From CAZSNT01 sp964607765 (GTDB lineage Bacteria; Verrucomicrobiota; Lentisphaeria; Oligosphaerales; JABHEG01): a stretch of DNA of 8,638 nt. The position numbers and the translations under genes are program-made. The stretch is taken from contig CAZSNT010000272.1 in assembly GCA_964607765.1 (NCBI GenBank), positions 1-8,638 on the forward strand. Reading direction: 5' to 3'. The notes below the pieces were generated by a model. That model ran no database searches. It was given only the letters and a program-made list of their open reading frames with translations, and was not told the DNA's origin. Shown here one piece after another: positions 1 to 6,894 of the stretch (the first letter of the stretch is position 1; each line of letters begins with the position of its first letter).

Positions 1-76
1 GCCTACGGATGGGGGAAGGGCCTACGGATGGGGGAAGGGCCTACGGATGCGGGAAGAGCCTACGGATGGGGCGTGG
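1..76. repeat. 19-bp tandem repeat, four copies
   Basis: Four head-to-tail copies of a 19-bp unit, GCCTACGGATGGGGGAAGG, begin at 1, 20, 39 and 58. Copies 1 and 2 are identical. Copy 3 differs at two positions near its 3' end, and copy 4 diverges over its last bases. A GGGGGATGGGGA remnant at 76-86 may be a decayed fifth copy. The unit is not a multiple of three and lies in non-coding DNA beyond the 3' end of hisA. The plus strand is strongly purine-rich. The array touches the window edge, so its full length is unknown. It could be a variable-number tandem repeat or part of a larger intergenic repeat family; no function is evident. Confidence 0.9.
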
Positions 77-174
77 GGGATGGGGACTTCGGCTCGGGGC
101 GGATCGTCCTCGTCGTCCCCCTCGTCCCTCGGTCTGTTCCGGTGTCTGGAGTGCTGAATCGCCGCGTCATCGCG
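77..174. other. non-coding 3' flank of hisA
   Basis: I recognise no gene here. The segment holds C/T-rich GTC-CTC runs (105-130), a GGGGAC (82-87) / GTCCCC (115-120) inverted repeat with a 27-nt loop, and two adjacent copies of GCGTCATC (164-171 and 172-179), the second of which runs into the hisA stop codon. The inverted repeat is the only terminator-like structure downstream of hisA. It lacks a U-run on the minus strand, so an intrinsic terminator is not supported. Confidence 0.5.
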
Positions 175-942
175 TCATCGGCGTTGTCTGTCGAACGCCA
201 CGAGTTCCTCGTAGCGCATGCCGTTACCGCCGAAAATGTCCAGAGCGCTCCCAACGGTTGCATCGAGTTTGCCGTGACCGAGCCGCTCGATCAGCAGCAG
301 GTCGTCCATGCTGCGGACGCCTCCCGCGTAGGTTGTGGGCAAGGGCGACCAGGCTGTCAGATCCCGCACCAGGTTGGCTTCGATGCCTTGCTGCCGCCCC
401 TCCACGTCCACCCCGTGCACCAGGAATTCGCTGCAGAACTCGGCGAGTTGCGTCAGGACCTGTGGTGAGATCGTGAGATCGGTGAGGGTCTGCCACCTGT
501 CCGTGGCCACCACGTAGGCGTTCCCGACTCGTCGGCAACTCACGTCAAGCACGAGTTGGTCGCGTCCGATGCTGGCTGTCAGCTTGCGGAGCCTGTCCCA
601 GTCAAGTCGATTTTCGGTGAAGACATAGGATGTGACGATGACTTTGGCCGCCCCGTGTTCCAGCCATGTCCGGGCGTTCTCCGGCCGGATGCCGCCGCCG
701 ATCTGGAGGCCTTCGGGGTAGGCGGCGAGGGCGGACTCGGCCGCCTGTTCATTGCCCGGTCCGAGCATGATGACATGGCCGCCGGTGAGGCCGTCGCGTT
801 TGTAGAGCTCGGCGAAGTAGGTTGGGGAGCGAGACGTTTCGAAGTTGGTGACGACGGCGTCGGAGTCGGTGTCGCGGAGCGTGCCTCCGACTATCTGCTT
901 GACCTTGCCGCCGTGCAGGTCGATGCATGGTCGGACGCGCAC
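175..942 (-). CDS. hisA: HisA, ProFAR isomerase, eukaryotic type
   Basis: Catalyses the Amadori isomerisation of ProFAR to PRFAR, the fourth step of histidine biosynthesis, in the cytoplasm. The 255-residue protein is a complete (beta-alpha)8 barrel. Asp8 in RPCIDLHGG is the expected general base, and Asp133 in LVLDVSCR sits where the second catalytic Asp lies. Phosphate-binding loops are IGGGIR (81-86), YAGGVRS (205-211) and VGSALDIFGG (230-239). VKQIVGGTL, LDVSCR, DRWQTLTDL and EFLVHGVDVEG match the eukaryotic/plant-type family (yeast HIS6, plant HISN3) rather than ordinary bacterial HisA. The start is GTG at 942, because a TGA lies in frame 24 bases upstream of it; GGAAAGGG seven bases before the GTG serves as ribosome site. 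It follows the BFN gene after 48 bp and is probably cotranscribed. No other his gene is present, so it is detached from any his operon. Confidence 0.95.
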   Translation of the reverse strand: MRVRPCIDLHGGKVKQIVGGTLRDTDSDAVVTNFETSRSPTYFAELYKRDGLTGGHVIMLGPGNEQAAESALAAYPEGLQIGGGIRPENARTWLEHGAAKVIVTSYVFTENRLDWDRLRKLTASIGRDQLVLDVSCRRVGNAYVVATDRWQTLTDLTISPQVLTQLAEFCSEFLVHGVDVEGRQQGIEANLVRDLTAWSPLPTTYAGGVRSMDDLLLIERLGHGKLDATVGSALDIFGGNGMRYEELVAFDRQRR

Positions 943-990
943 GGTTTGGCCCTTTCCCTGTCGAGTTCAGCGCGCCGTTCAGCGGCGGGC

Positions 991-1545
991 TCAGTTCGAG
1001 TTCTCCGCGCCTCTGATCCGGTCACGGATACGAGCGGCGTCCTCGTAGCGCTCGTCCTTGACCGCCTGCTTCAGTTCAGACCTGAGCTTGCCCACTGCGT
1101 CCTCTTCCTTATCCGGCTCCGGCTTCGGGCTGTCTTTGCTCTCGTGTTTTCCGCCGAGGATCACGCCGCCTTCGTCCATCACCTTCTCCGCGACGAAGAT
1201 GGGCGCATTGCAGCGCAAGGCGAGTGCGATAGCGTCGCTGGGTCGGGAATCCACCATCAGGGTCTGGCCCTCGAAGACGATGACCAGGCGGCCGTAGAAG
1301 GTTCCGTCCTTGAGATCACAGACCTCGATCTTCTCCAGGCGGGCTTCCAGGATATCGAGGGTGTTCTTGAGCAGGTCGTGCGTCATTGGGCGTGGCAGCG
1401 GCACACCGTTGAGGTGGAAATGGATCGCCTGTGCCTCGGTCAGTCCGATGAAGATCGGGAGTGTGCGCTCATCCTGCTGGCTCTGCAGAAGGACGACGAA
1501 GCCGGCGTTCGACATGGACAGACTGTCTACCTTGACGGGGATCAT
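991..1545 (-). CDS. BFN (DUF151) domain protein with UVR motif
   Basis: A 184-residue bifunctional-nuclease (BFN/DUF151) family protein. Residues 1-135 are the BFN domain, with the family signatures LPIFIG (29-34), EAQAI (37-41), RPMTHDLL (52-59) and RPSDAIALALR (101-111). A charged linker (about 133-150) leads to a UVR motif at 153-180 (KLRSELKQAVKDERYEDAARIRDRI), the UvrB/UvrC-type helical hairpin used for protein contacts. Plant BFN1 homologues have been reported to have RNase and DNase activity; most bacterial members are uncharacterised, and the BFN-UVR fusion recurs in several phyla. No signal peptide is seen, so it should be cytoplasmic. ATG at 1545 is preceded by a strong GGAGGAG (1556-1562, minus strand) with a 10-base gap. 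It is the first gene of a likely two-gene operon with hisA. Family assignment is firm; substrate is unknown. Confidence 0.92.
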   Translation of the reverse strand: MIPVKVDSLSMSNAGFVVLLQSQQDERTLPIFIGLTEAQAIHFHLNGVPLPRPMTHDLLKNTLDILEARLEKIEVCDLKDGTFYGRLVIVFEGQTLMVDSRPSDAIALALRCNAPIFVAEKVMDEGGVILGGKHESKDSPKPEPDKEEDAVGKLRSELKQAVKDERYEDAARIRDRIRGAENSN

Positions 1546-1603
1546 TTACGGGAAGCTCCTCCGGCAGTTCGGCAATTCAGCGCCTGTGGGGTGATTGCGT
1601 CAT

Positions 1604-1633
1604 AGTATAGCGGGGGATGCGGCCATCGCGCAA
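1604..1633 (-). promoter_or_regulatory. candidate sigma70 promoter for BFN-hisA
   Basis: Read on the minus strand, TATACT (1604-1609) is a near-consensus -10. TTGCGC (1628-1633) lies 18 bases upstream as a weak -35. Transcription would start near 1597, giving a leader of about 50 nt before the BFN start codon. The -10 is convincing for such GC-rich DNA; the -35 matches only its first three bases. Confidence 0.45.
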
Positions 1634-1694
1634 GTGTTGCAGTCGGTTCTTGGCGAAAGGAGCGCGGCAAAGTGTTCTTCGGCGCGCGCGATGA

Positions 1695-1700
1695 TATACT
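1695..1700 (+). promoter_or_regulatory. candidate -10 element for murD cluster
   Basis: TATACT in the context GATGATATACTAATC stands out in a GC-rich divergent intergenic region, about 48 bases before the murD start codon. At 16-18 base spacing I see only poor -35 matches (for example TGTTCT, 1673-1678), so it may depend on an activator or be weak. It mirrors the TATACT on the opposite strand at 1604-1609. Confidence 0.4.
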
Positions 1701-1748
1701 AATCCCCTTTGGCTGTCACGCATTCCGCACGGCGGCCGGGGGATTGAC

Positions 1749-3128
1749 ATGGTTCTGTCGGGTAATGAAGTTCTGGTCCTCGGTCTGGGCGTCAGCGGTT
1801 TCGCTGCGGCGGAGCTTGCAGCCCAACAGGGCGCTCACGTCACGGTGTTGGATTCGGGGGGATCGGAGGCACTCGCGGAGCGCGGCGAGCAACTGGCCCA
1901 GCGCGGGATCGACGTTCTGCTGGAGTGGAACGATCCTGACTGGTCCCGCGTGGCGGACCTGGCGATCATCAGTCCGGGCATCCCGGCCGAGAGCGTTCTG
2001 GGGCAGCTGTGCGACCGTCTCACCTGCCCCGTGGTCAGTGAACTGGAGTACGGTTACCGCCACTGTTCCTGTCCGGTCCTGGCTGTTTCGGGAACGAACG
2101 GCAAGACCACGACTGTCGAGTTGCTCACGCACTGTCTGCGGCACGCCGGTTGGTCGGTGATGGCGGGCGGCAACATTGGTCGTCCTCTGTCTGCGCTCGC
2201 CCGCAGTTCGGCCGGGCTGGACTATCTGGTTGTCGAGGTGAGTTCGTTCCAACTCGAGCGGATTTCAGACTTTGCGCCGCTGGCCGCCGTGTTGCTGAAC
2301 GTGACTCCGGATCACCTGGATCGGTACAGCGGCTTCGACGCGTATTTCGATACCAAGCTCAAGGTGTTCGCCAACATGCGTCGGGCGTGCCGCACCGTGC
2401 TGCATGCGGAGTTGGGCCGGCAGGATGCAGTGACTGCTGCGCTGCCTGGGGACGGCACTGCGCCGCTGTGCTTCTGCGCTGAGGATTCTCTGCAGGCCGA
2501 CTATTTCCTGACGGACGACGGTCGGCTGTGCGGCCGCACGGCGACGGGAGTGCAGACCTTTGCCTGCCAGTCCGAACTACGGATCAGGGGTAAACACAAT
2601 ACCGAAAACGCTCTTGCGGCGTTGGCCTTGGCGCAGGCAGCGGGAATCGCGCCTGAGCGGCTGGCTCCGCACTTGGGCACGTTCGTTCCCGGGCCGCATC
2701 GCCTGGAGCTGGCGGCGTTCCGGGACGGCGTGCGTTACATCAACGATTCGAAGGCGACCAATCCCGATGCGATGGCCAGGGGCATACTGTGTTCCGCGGC
2801 GGAGACGCCGGGCAGGATTTTGCTCATGGCAGGGGGCGTGGACAAGGGGGTTGACCTCGGGTGTGCCGAGCCGCTGCTGGCAAAGCGCGTGGCGGAGGTT
2901 TTTCTTATCGGAAGATGCCGCGAACGACTGGCGCAACAATGGGGTCGTGTAGTATCTTGTAAAATGTTTGTGTCGCTGGCAGCGGCGTTTGACGCTGCAG
3001 CCGACAGCGCTCGTCCAGGTGACACGGTCCTGTTCTCGCCGGGTTGTGCAAGTTTTGACATGTTCTCCGACTATGCGGAACGGGGTCGCGAGTTTTGTTC
3101 GTTAGTGAAAAGGAGAACCGGGGAATGA
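1749..3128 (+). CDS. murD: MurD, UDP-MurNAc-L-Ala:D-Glu ligase
   Basis: Cytoplasmic ATP-dependent ligase that adds D-glutamate to UDP-MurNAc-L-alanine in peptidoglycan precursor synthesis. The 459 residues are full length for the family. The N-terminal Rossmann-like UDP-binding domain has LGLGVSG (11-17) and IISPGIP (73-79). The central ATPase domain has the P-loop GTNGKTTT (115-122), GGNIG (140-144), EVSSFQLE (163-170), NVTPDHLDRY (184-193), a probable carbamylated Lys203 in DTKLKVF, and RGKHNTENALA (280-290). The C-terminal domain has GPHRLE (315-320), NDSKATNPD (332-340), LMAGGVDKG (359-367) and LFSPGCASFDMF (428-439). ATG at 1749 is preceded by GGGGGA (1738-1743). Its stop overlaps the next start as ATGA, implying translational coupling. 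The usual neighbours mraY, murE/F, ftsW and murG are absent here, so this is a detached piece of a dcw cluster. Confidence 0.98.
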   Translation: MVLSGNEVLVLGLGVSGFAAAELAAQQGAHVTVLDSGGSEALAERGEQLAQRGIDVLLEWNDPDWSRVADLAIISPGIPAESVLGQLCDRLTCPVVSELEYGYRHCSCPVLAVSGTNGKTTTVELLTHCLRHAGWSVMAGGNIGRPLSALARSSAGLDYLVVEVSSFQLERISDFAPLAAVLLNVTPDHLDRYSGFDAYFDTKLKVFANMRRACRTVLHAELGRQDAVTAALPGDGTAPLCFCAEDSLQADYFLTDDGRLCGRTATGVQTFACQSELRIRGKHNTENALAALALAQAAGIAPERLAPHLGTFVPGPHRLELAAFRDGVRYINDSKATNPDAMARGILCSAAETPGRILLMAGGVDKGVDLGCAEPLLAKRVAEVFLIGRCRERLAQQWGRVVSCKMFVSLAAAFDAAADSARPGDTVLFSPGCASFDMFSDYAERGREFCSLVKRRTGE

Positions 3129-4216
3129 CGATCCTCACGAATCCCGCGAGACTGTGGCCGGCGTTGCGGACCGGCGCGGTGGCCTGCCTGTGCCTTGGAA
3201 TCTGCTCCGGTTGCGCTCTGATGTCGAAGATGCCGTGGCGGGCGCCGAGCCCCGTTCTCCTCGGGCCGCGTGAGGTGGTGCCTCCTCCGTTTGCCGAGCC
3301 GGTCGCGGTGATTGCGCCCGAGCCGATTGTCGAGACGATGGACATCGTGACGCCGCCCGTTGAGGATTTCAGTGTGGAGCCGCTCGTGCCCGTGCAGGAC
3401 CCGGATATCGTGCCTGCGCTCCCGCCCTCAGACAAGGTCGACATCGTGCTGCCTCCCGACGTGCCGAGCGAACGCATCAAGTACACGGTGAAGAAAGGGG
3501 ACACGCTTTGGGACATTGCGCTGATGTACGGCGTGACGCACCAAGAGCTTGCGGCGGAGAACAACATTGCCCCGGGCGACGAGAAGCGTCTGAAGCTGGG
3601 CGCCGTTCTGACGATCCCTCCCGGCGGCCGGTTCGTGCCTCCCGAGGATCGGCCCAAGCCCAAGCCTCCGAAGGAGAAAGCAGGTTCCTCCAAGGCACCG
3701 ACGTCGACAACGGGGAGCAGTTCGAAGAGCGGGAAAGTGAAGCGTGTCCCGCGGCCGGCTGACGGCAAATATGCTGTCCGGCCGGGCGACAGCCTGTGGG
3801 TTCTTGCGCGGCGTTTTGGCACGACGACTGAGGCGCTTCGCACGCTCAACAGCCTGCCCAATGACACGATTCATCCGGGACAGGTCCTGATCATTCCGGA
3901 GGACAAGGGTTCATCTTCCGCGCCGTCCGGCACGCCGGACAAGCCGAAAAAGCCGAAGAAGTCCGTCAAGACGAACGGCAGCACCGAGGCCGCCGGGACA
4001 GGCCAGACGTCCGTCGTGACGCCGCCGCCGCCAACTCCCGCTGCCGGCACGCAGTTCGACAAGATCTTGGAGCACACCGTCAGCCAGGACGAGACGCTGG
4101 AGATCATTGCCGAGATGTATGACACGAGCGTCTCGGACATCAAGGCTGCCAATCCGGGCATCAAGAAGGATGCCGATCTGCGCCCGAACATGAAGATCTC
4201 CGTGCCGTACCACTAG
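3125..4216 (+). CDS. LysM-repeat lipoprotein (NlpD-like position)
   Basis: A 363-residue exported protein, probably peptidoglycan-binding. After two arginines (9 and 15), a hydrophobic stretch ends in a lipobox-like ICSGC with Cys30 as the likely lipidated residue; Cys rather than Leu/Val at -3 is unusual. Residues 38-118 are Pro/Val/Asp/Glu-rich and lack a recognisable fold. Three LysM domains follow: 120-164 (YTVKKGDTLWDIA), 216-258 (YAVRPGDSLWVLA) and a divergent third at 317-361 (HTVSQDETLEIIA), joined by Pro/Lys/Ser/Thr-rich linkers. No M23 peptidase, NlpC/P60 or amidase domain is present, so it probably anchors or senses the wall rather than cutting it. ATG at 3125 overlaps the murD stop by four bases, with AGGAG at 3111-3115 nine bases upstream; a TTG at 3095 is less likely. 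Chlamydiae also place a LysM protein (nlpD) right after murD. Domain assignment is firm; exact role is inferred. Confidence 0.93.
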   Translation: MTILTNPARLWPALRTGAVACLCLGICSGCALMSKMPWRAPSPVLLGPREVVPPPFAEPVAVIAPEPIVETMDIVTPPVEDFSVEPLVPVQDPDIVPALPPSDKVDIVLPPDVPSERIKYTVKKGDTLWDIALMYGVTHQELAAENNIAPGDEKRLKLGAVLTIPPGGRFVPPEDRPKPKPPKEKAGSSKAPTSTTGSSSKSGKVKRVPRPADGKYAVRPGDSLWVLARRFGTTTEALRTLNSLPNDTIHPGQVLIIPEDKGSSSAPSGTPDKPKKPKKSVKTNGSTEAAGTGQTSVVTPPPPTPAAGTQFDKILEHTVSQDETLEIIAEMYDTSVSDIKAANPGIKKDADLRPNMKISVPYH

Positions 4217-4258
4217 CCGCGTCCTGACCTATCGGAGCAGGCCGGGGAGGCATCCATC

Positions 4259-5359
4259 ATGGCGGGACTTTCCTGCGGCGTCATCGGTCTGCCGAACGTC
4301 GGCAAATCCACGCTCTTCAACGCGTTGACCTGTGCTGGTGCGAGGGTCGCCAACTACCCGTTCTGCACGATTGACCCGAACGTCGGTGTGGTGACTGTTC
4401 CCGACCCACGGCTGGACCTCCTCAATGAGGTGGAGCAGCGTCCCAACAAAGTCCCGGCAGTCATTGAATTTGTGGATATTGCCGGACTGGTCGAAGGTGC
4501 GTCGCACGGCGAGGGCCGCGGGAATCAGTTCCTCGAGAATGTCCACCATGCGGATCTGCTGGTGCACGTGGTGCGTTGTTTCGAGGATCCGAACGTTGCG
4601 CACATCCGTGCCGAATTGGACGCGCTCGAAGACCTGCGCATCATCAACCTGGAGCTGATCCTCGCGGATCTGCAGATGTGTGACCGGGCCCTGGAACGTC
4701 TGCGCAAGAAGAGCCGGGGTGGCGACACACAGGCCCGAGACGCCGCCGCAGTGCTGGAGTTGCTGCACGGGAGCCTGGACGAGGAGACACCGGCTCGTGC
4801 GGTGAGTCTGAGTGCGAGCCAGCAGAATGTCATCCGCGAGTACCGCCTGCTGACCGCCAAGCCTGTGCTCTACGTCCCGAACGTGGACGAATCCAGTCTG
4901 CCGGATATGGCGTGCCCTTCCGTGACGGTTGTCAGCGAGTTCGCGGCTGCGGAGTCGAACGCCGTGTTGCCTGTGTGCGCGAGCATCGAGGCGGAGATTG
5001 CGGAGCTCGAGCCGGGGGAGGCCGCGGAGTTTTTCGCTGATCTTGGACTGTCGGAGAGTGGCCTGTCGCGGCTGATCCGCGAGTGCTACCGGCACTTGGG
5101 GCTGATCACGTTCTTCACCGTGGGCGACCAGGAGGTGCGCGCGTGGACGATCCCGGCGGGGCGGACAGCGCCTGAGGCCGGCGCGGTCATACACACGGAC
5201 TTCCAAACGAATTTCATCCGAGCGGAAGCGATCAGCTTCGCCGACTTCGAGAGCAGTGGGTCACGGCACGCTGCCAAGGACGCCGGGCTGATGCGGGTCG
5301 AGGGGAAGGACTACGTGGTGCAGGACGGTGACATCCTGTTCTTCAGGGTTGGTCCGTAG
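4259..5359 (+). CDS. ychF: YchF, Obg-like ribosome-associated ATPase
   Basis: Cytoplasmic TRAFAC-class P-loop protein of the Obg family that prefers ATP, binds ribosomes and is linked to translation and oxidative-stress responses. The 366 residues match the family's usual length of about 363. Seen in order: G1 GLPNVGKS (10-17), the YchF signature NYPFCTIDPNVG (32-43), G3 DIAGL (73-77), glycine-rich GEGRGN (84-89), His115, which probably corresponds to the conserved histidine near position 114 of E. coli YchF, a helical insert (about 130-200), NVDE (208-211) in place of the GTP-specific NKxD, and a C-terminal TGS domain (about 282-364). ATG at 4259 has GGGGAGG (4244-4250) eight bases upstream. 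The 42-bp gap after the LysM gene contains no terminator-like hairpin, so readthrough from murD is likely. It converges on the TPR gene with 3 bp between stops. Confidence 0.98.
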   Translation: MAGLSCGVIGLPNVGKSTLFNALTCAGARVANYPFCTIDPNVGVVTVPDPRLDLLNEVEQRPNKVPAVIEFVDIAGLVEGASHGEGRGNQFLENVHHADLLVHVVRCFEDPNVAHIRAELDALEDLRIINLELILADLQMCDRALERLRKKSRGGDTQARDAAAVLELLHGSLDEETPARAVSLSASQQNVIREYRLLTAKPVLYVPNVDESSLPDMACPSVTVVSEFAAAESNAVLPVCASIEAEIAELEPGEAAEFFADLGLSESGLSRLIRECYRHLGLITFFTVGDQEVRAWTIPAGRTAPEAGAVIHTDFQTNFIRAEAISFADFESSGSRHAAKDAGLMRVEGKDYVVQDGDILFFRVGP

Positions 5360-5366
5360 CGCCTAC
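5356..5366. repeat. palindrome spanning two convergent stop codons
   Basis: GTAG-CGC-CTAC is an 11-base inverted repeat that contains the ychF TAG (5357-5359) and, on the other strand, the TPR gene TAG (5363-5365). The stem is only 4 bp with no following U-run in either direction, so it is weak as an intrinsic terminator. Confidence 0.5.
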
Positions 5367-6793
5367 TCTTCTTTGGCCTTCTTGTAGAACGCTTCGATCC
5401 GGTCGGAGACGTCCAGGTAGTTGACGTCAACGGCGTAGATCTCTTTGAGCTGGCTCAGGGCTTCTTCATCGCGTCCGGACTCCTCGTAGAGGAGCGCCAG
5501 GTTGTAGGTGATGTCCTTGCGTTCCTTGTTCATCGAGCCGCCTTCCCCGAGGGCCGCCTTCAGCTGGTCGATGGCCATGTCAGTCAAGCCTTTCTTGGCC
5601 ATGCATTTGCCCATGTAGGTCAGGGCACGTCGGCGCAGCTGCGGGTTCCGTTGCGCAACCTGGAATTCCTTCAGCGCGTCGTCGAACTGGTCTTTCTGGA
5701 AGAAGAGCTCACCGAGTTGGAAGCGGTAGGTGGCATCGTTGGGATAGCGTTTCACGCGGTCCCGGTAGCGTTGGAGGATCGTCTCGTCCTTCTGCTGCTC
5801 GATCTCGGCAATCCGCTCGTCCGCTTCGGCCTGGCGTGATTCGTCTTCTGCGGCGTAGGTTCGCCATTGCTCAATGGCATCATCGAAGCGTGCGATCAGC
5901 ACGTCAGTCATGGCGGTGTCAATGGCCGGGTCCAGTGCCCCGCTCAGCTCCACAACCTGGTTGTACTGTTCCAGCGCCTGATCGAACTCTTTGGCCTGTC
6001 TGTAAAGATCCGCAAGCCGCTTGTGGCTAGCGGCTGTGGGTTGCTCGGCCACGGCCTGTTCCGCGTCTTGGATCAGGTCCCGCAGCGTGTCTTCGTCACG
6101 GGCGGCCAAGCGTTCCCTCTGCTCCAGCGTTTTGGCCTGCTCCTTGTCTTTGATGATGTCACGGAAGCTGTCGGCTTCCTCCCACTTGCCCCGGTCCATC
6201 GCGGCCATGGCAGAGGCCTGTTTGAGCGAGTTTTCCAGGGCCAGGTCGTCCGGGCGCAGGGCGCAGAGCTGCTGTCGCGTCTGCAGGGCTTTGGAGGTGT
6301 CGCCCACGCGTTCGTAGAAGTCGGCCAGCTTGGTGAGCAACGGGATATTCTTCGGGTTGAGGCGCGTGCCCATCTCCAGGGCATTGATGCCTACCAGCGG
6401 CCATCCCGCCGCATCGGCGCAACGCACGAGGAGGAAGATGGCGGGCGGGAAGGACGGATCGGACTCCATGCCCTTCTCAGCGGTGTCCAAGGCATCGACC
6501 AGCTTCCCCCTCTTGAGTTGCATCGGGCCCTTGATGAAAACGGGGACAATGCTTTTGATGCGGCCGGTCAGCTTCGCCATGCCGGGGATGGCGCCGCCAA
6601 ACCTGTCGAGTTGCGCCACGCGGAGCGCGAGGCGGGCTTCGACACACCCGGGCACGGACCGCAACAAGGTACGCAGCATCTCGAAGGCGTAGGAGTAGTT
6701 CCTCTGCGAGATGGCCTTCTTGGCTCGCTCAAACAGGGACTTCTGTTGTGCGGAGAGTTCCGAGACCCGTTTCGTCTGAATCGCCATACTCAT
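5363..6793 (-). CDS. cytoplasmic TPR-repeat protein
   Basis: A 476-residue protein made almost wholly of helical repeats; no signal peptide or membrane segment is visible, so it should be cytoplasmic. Recognisable TPR units lie near 19-50, 152-182 (LADFYERVGDTSKALQTRQQ), 255-285 (LADLYRQAKEFDQALEQYNQ), 354-386 (LGELFFQKDQFDDALKEFQ), 388-417 and 428-460 (LALLYEESGRDEEALSQLK). A charged, Glu/Gln/Lys-rich segment at about 205-250 and another at 310-345 look like long or coiled-coil helices separating the repeats. It ends in a VDVNYLDVSDRIEAFYKK tail after the last repeat. Such proteins are scaffolds; the partner is unknown. ATG at 6793 is listed, but ATG at 6787 (MAIQTKRV) sits better, about nine bases from the GGGG ribosome site. 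It follows the GYF_2 gene by 145 bp, but a separate promoter lies in that gap. Confidence 0.88.
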   Translation of the reverse strand: MSMAIQTKRVSELSAQQKSLFERAKKAISQRNYSYAFEMLRTLLRSVPGCVEARLALRVAQLDRFGGAIPGMAKLTGRIKSIVPVFIKGPMQLKRGKLVDALDTAEKGMESDPSFPPAIFLLVRCADAAGWPLVGINALEMGTRLNPKNIPLLTKLADFYERVGDTSKALQTRQQLCALRPDDLALENSLKQASAMAAMDRGKWEEADSFRDIIKDKEQAKTLEQRERLAARDEDTLRDLIQDAEQAVAEQPTAASHKRLADLYRQAKEFDQALEQYNQVVELSGALDPAIDTAMTDVLIARFDDAIEQWRTYAAEDESRQAEADERIAEIEQQKDETILQRYRDRVKRYPNDATYRFQLGELFFQKDQFDDALKEFQVAQRNPQLRRRALTYMGKCMAKKGLTDMAIDQLKAALGEGGSMNKERKDITYNLALLYEESGRDEEALSQLKEIYAVDVNYLDVSDRIEAFYKKAKEE

Positions 6794-6894
6794 CTACCCC
6801 CGGAAATCACGGCATACAAGCAGAGATTGAAGACGCACGCCAGCTGCTCGAAGCGTCGGCGCGTGTCACGCTCCAACCACTCACGGTCGTGGCT

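Noticed and set aside
82..120. GGGGAC/GTCCCC inverted repeat as a hisA terminator
   Set aside because: The stem is 6 bp with a 27-nt loop and no U-run on the minus strand.
556..1605. 349-codon plus-strand open frame
   Set aside because: It is antisense to both hisA and the BFN gene, which are recognised families; no motif is seen in the plus translation.
2905..3867. 320-codon minus-strand open frame
   Set aside because: It runs antisense across the murD end and the LysM gene; its Ser/Gly/Thr-rich low-complexity sequence is the mirror of the LysM linkers.
3095..4216. Earlier TTG start giving a 373-residue LysM protein
   Set aside because: ATG at 3125 has AGGAG at the right spacing, gives a clean signal peptide and forms the common ATGA overlap with murD.
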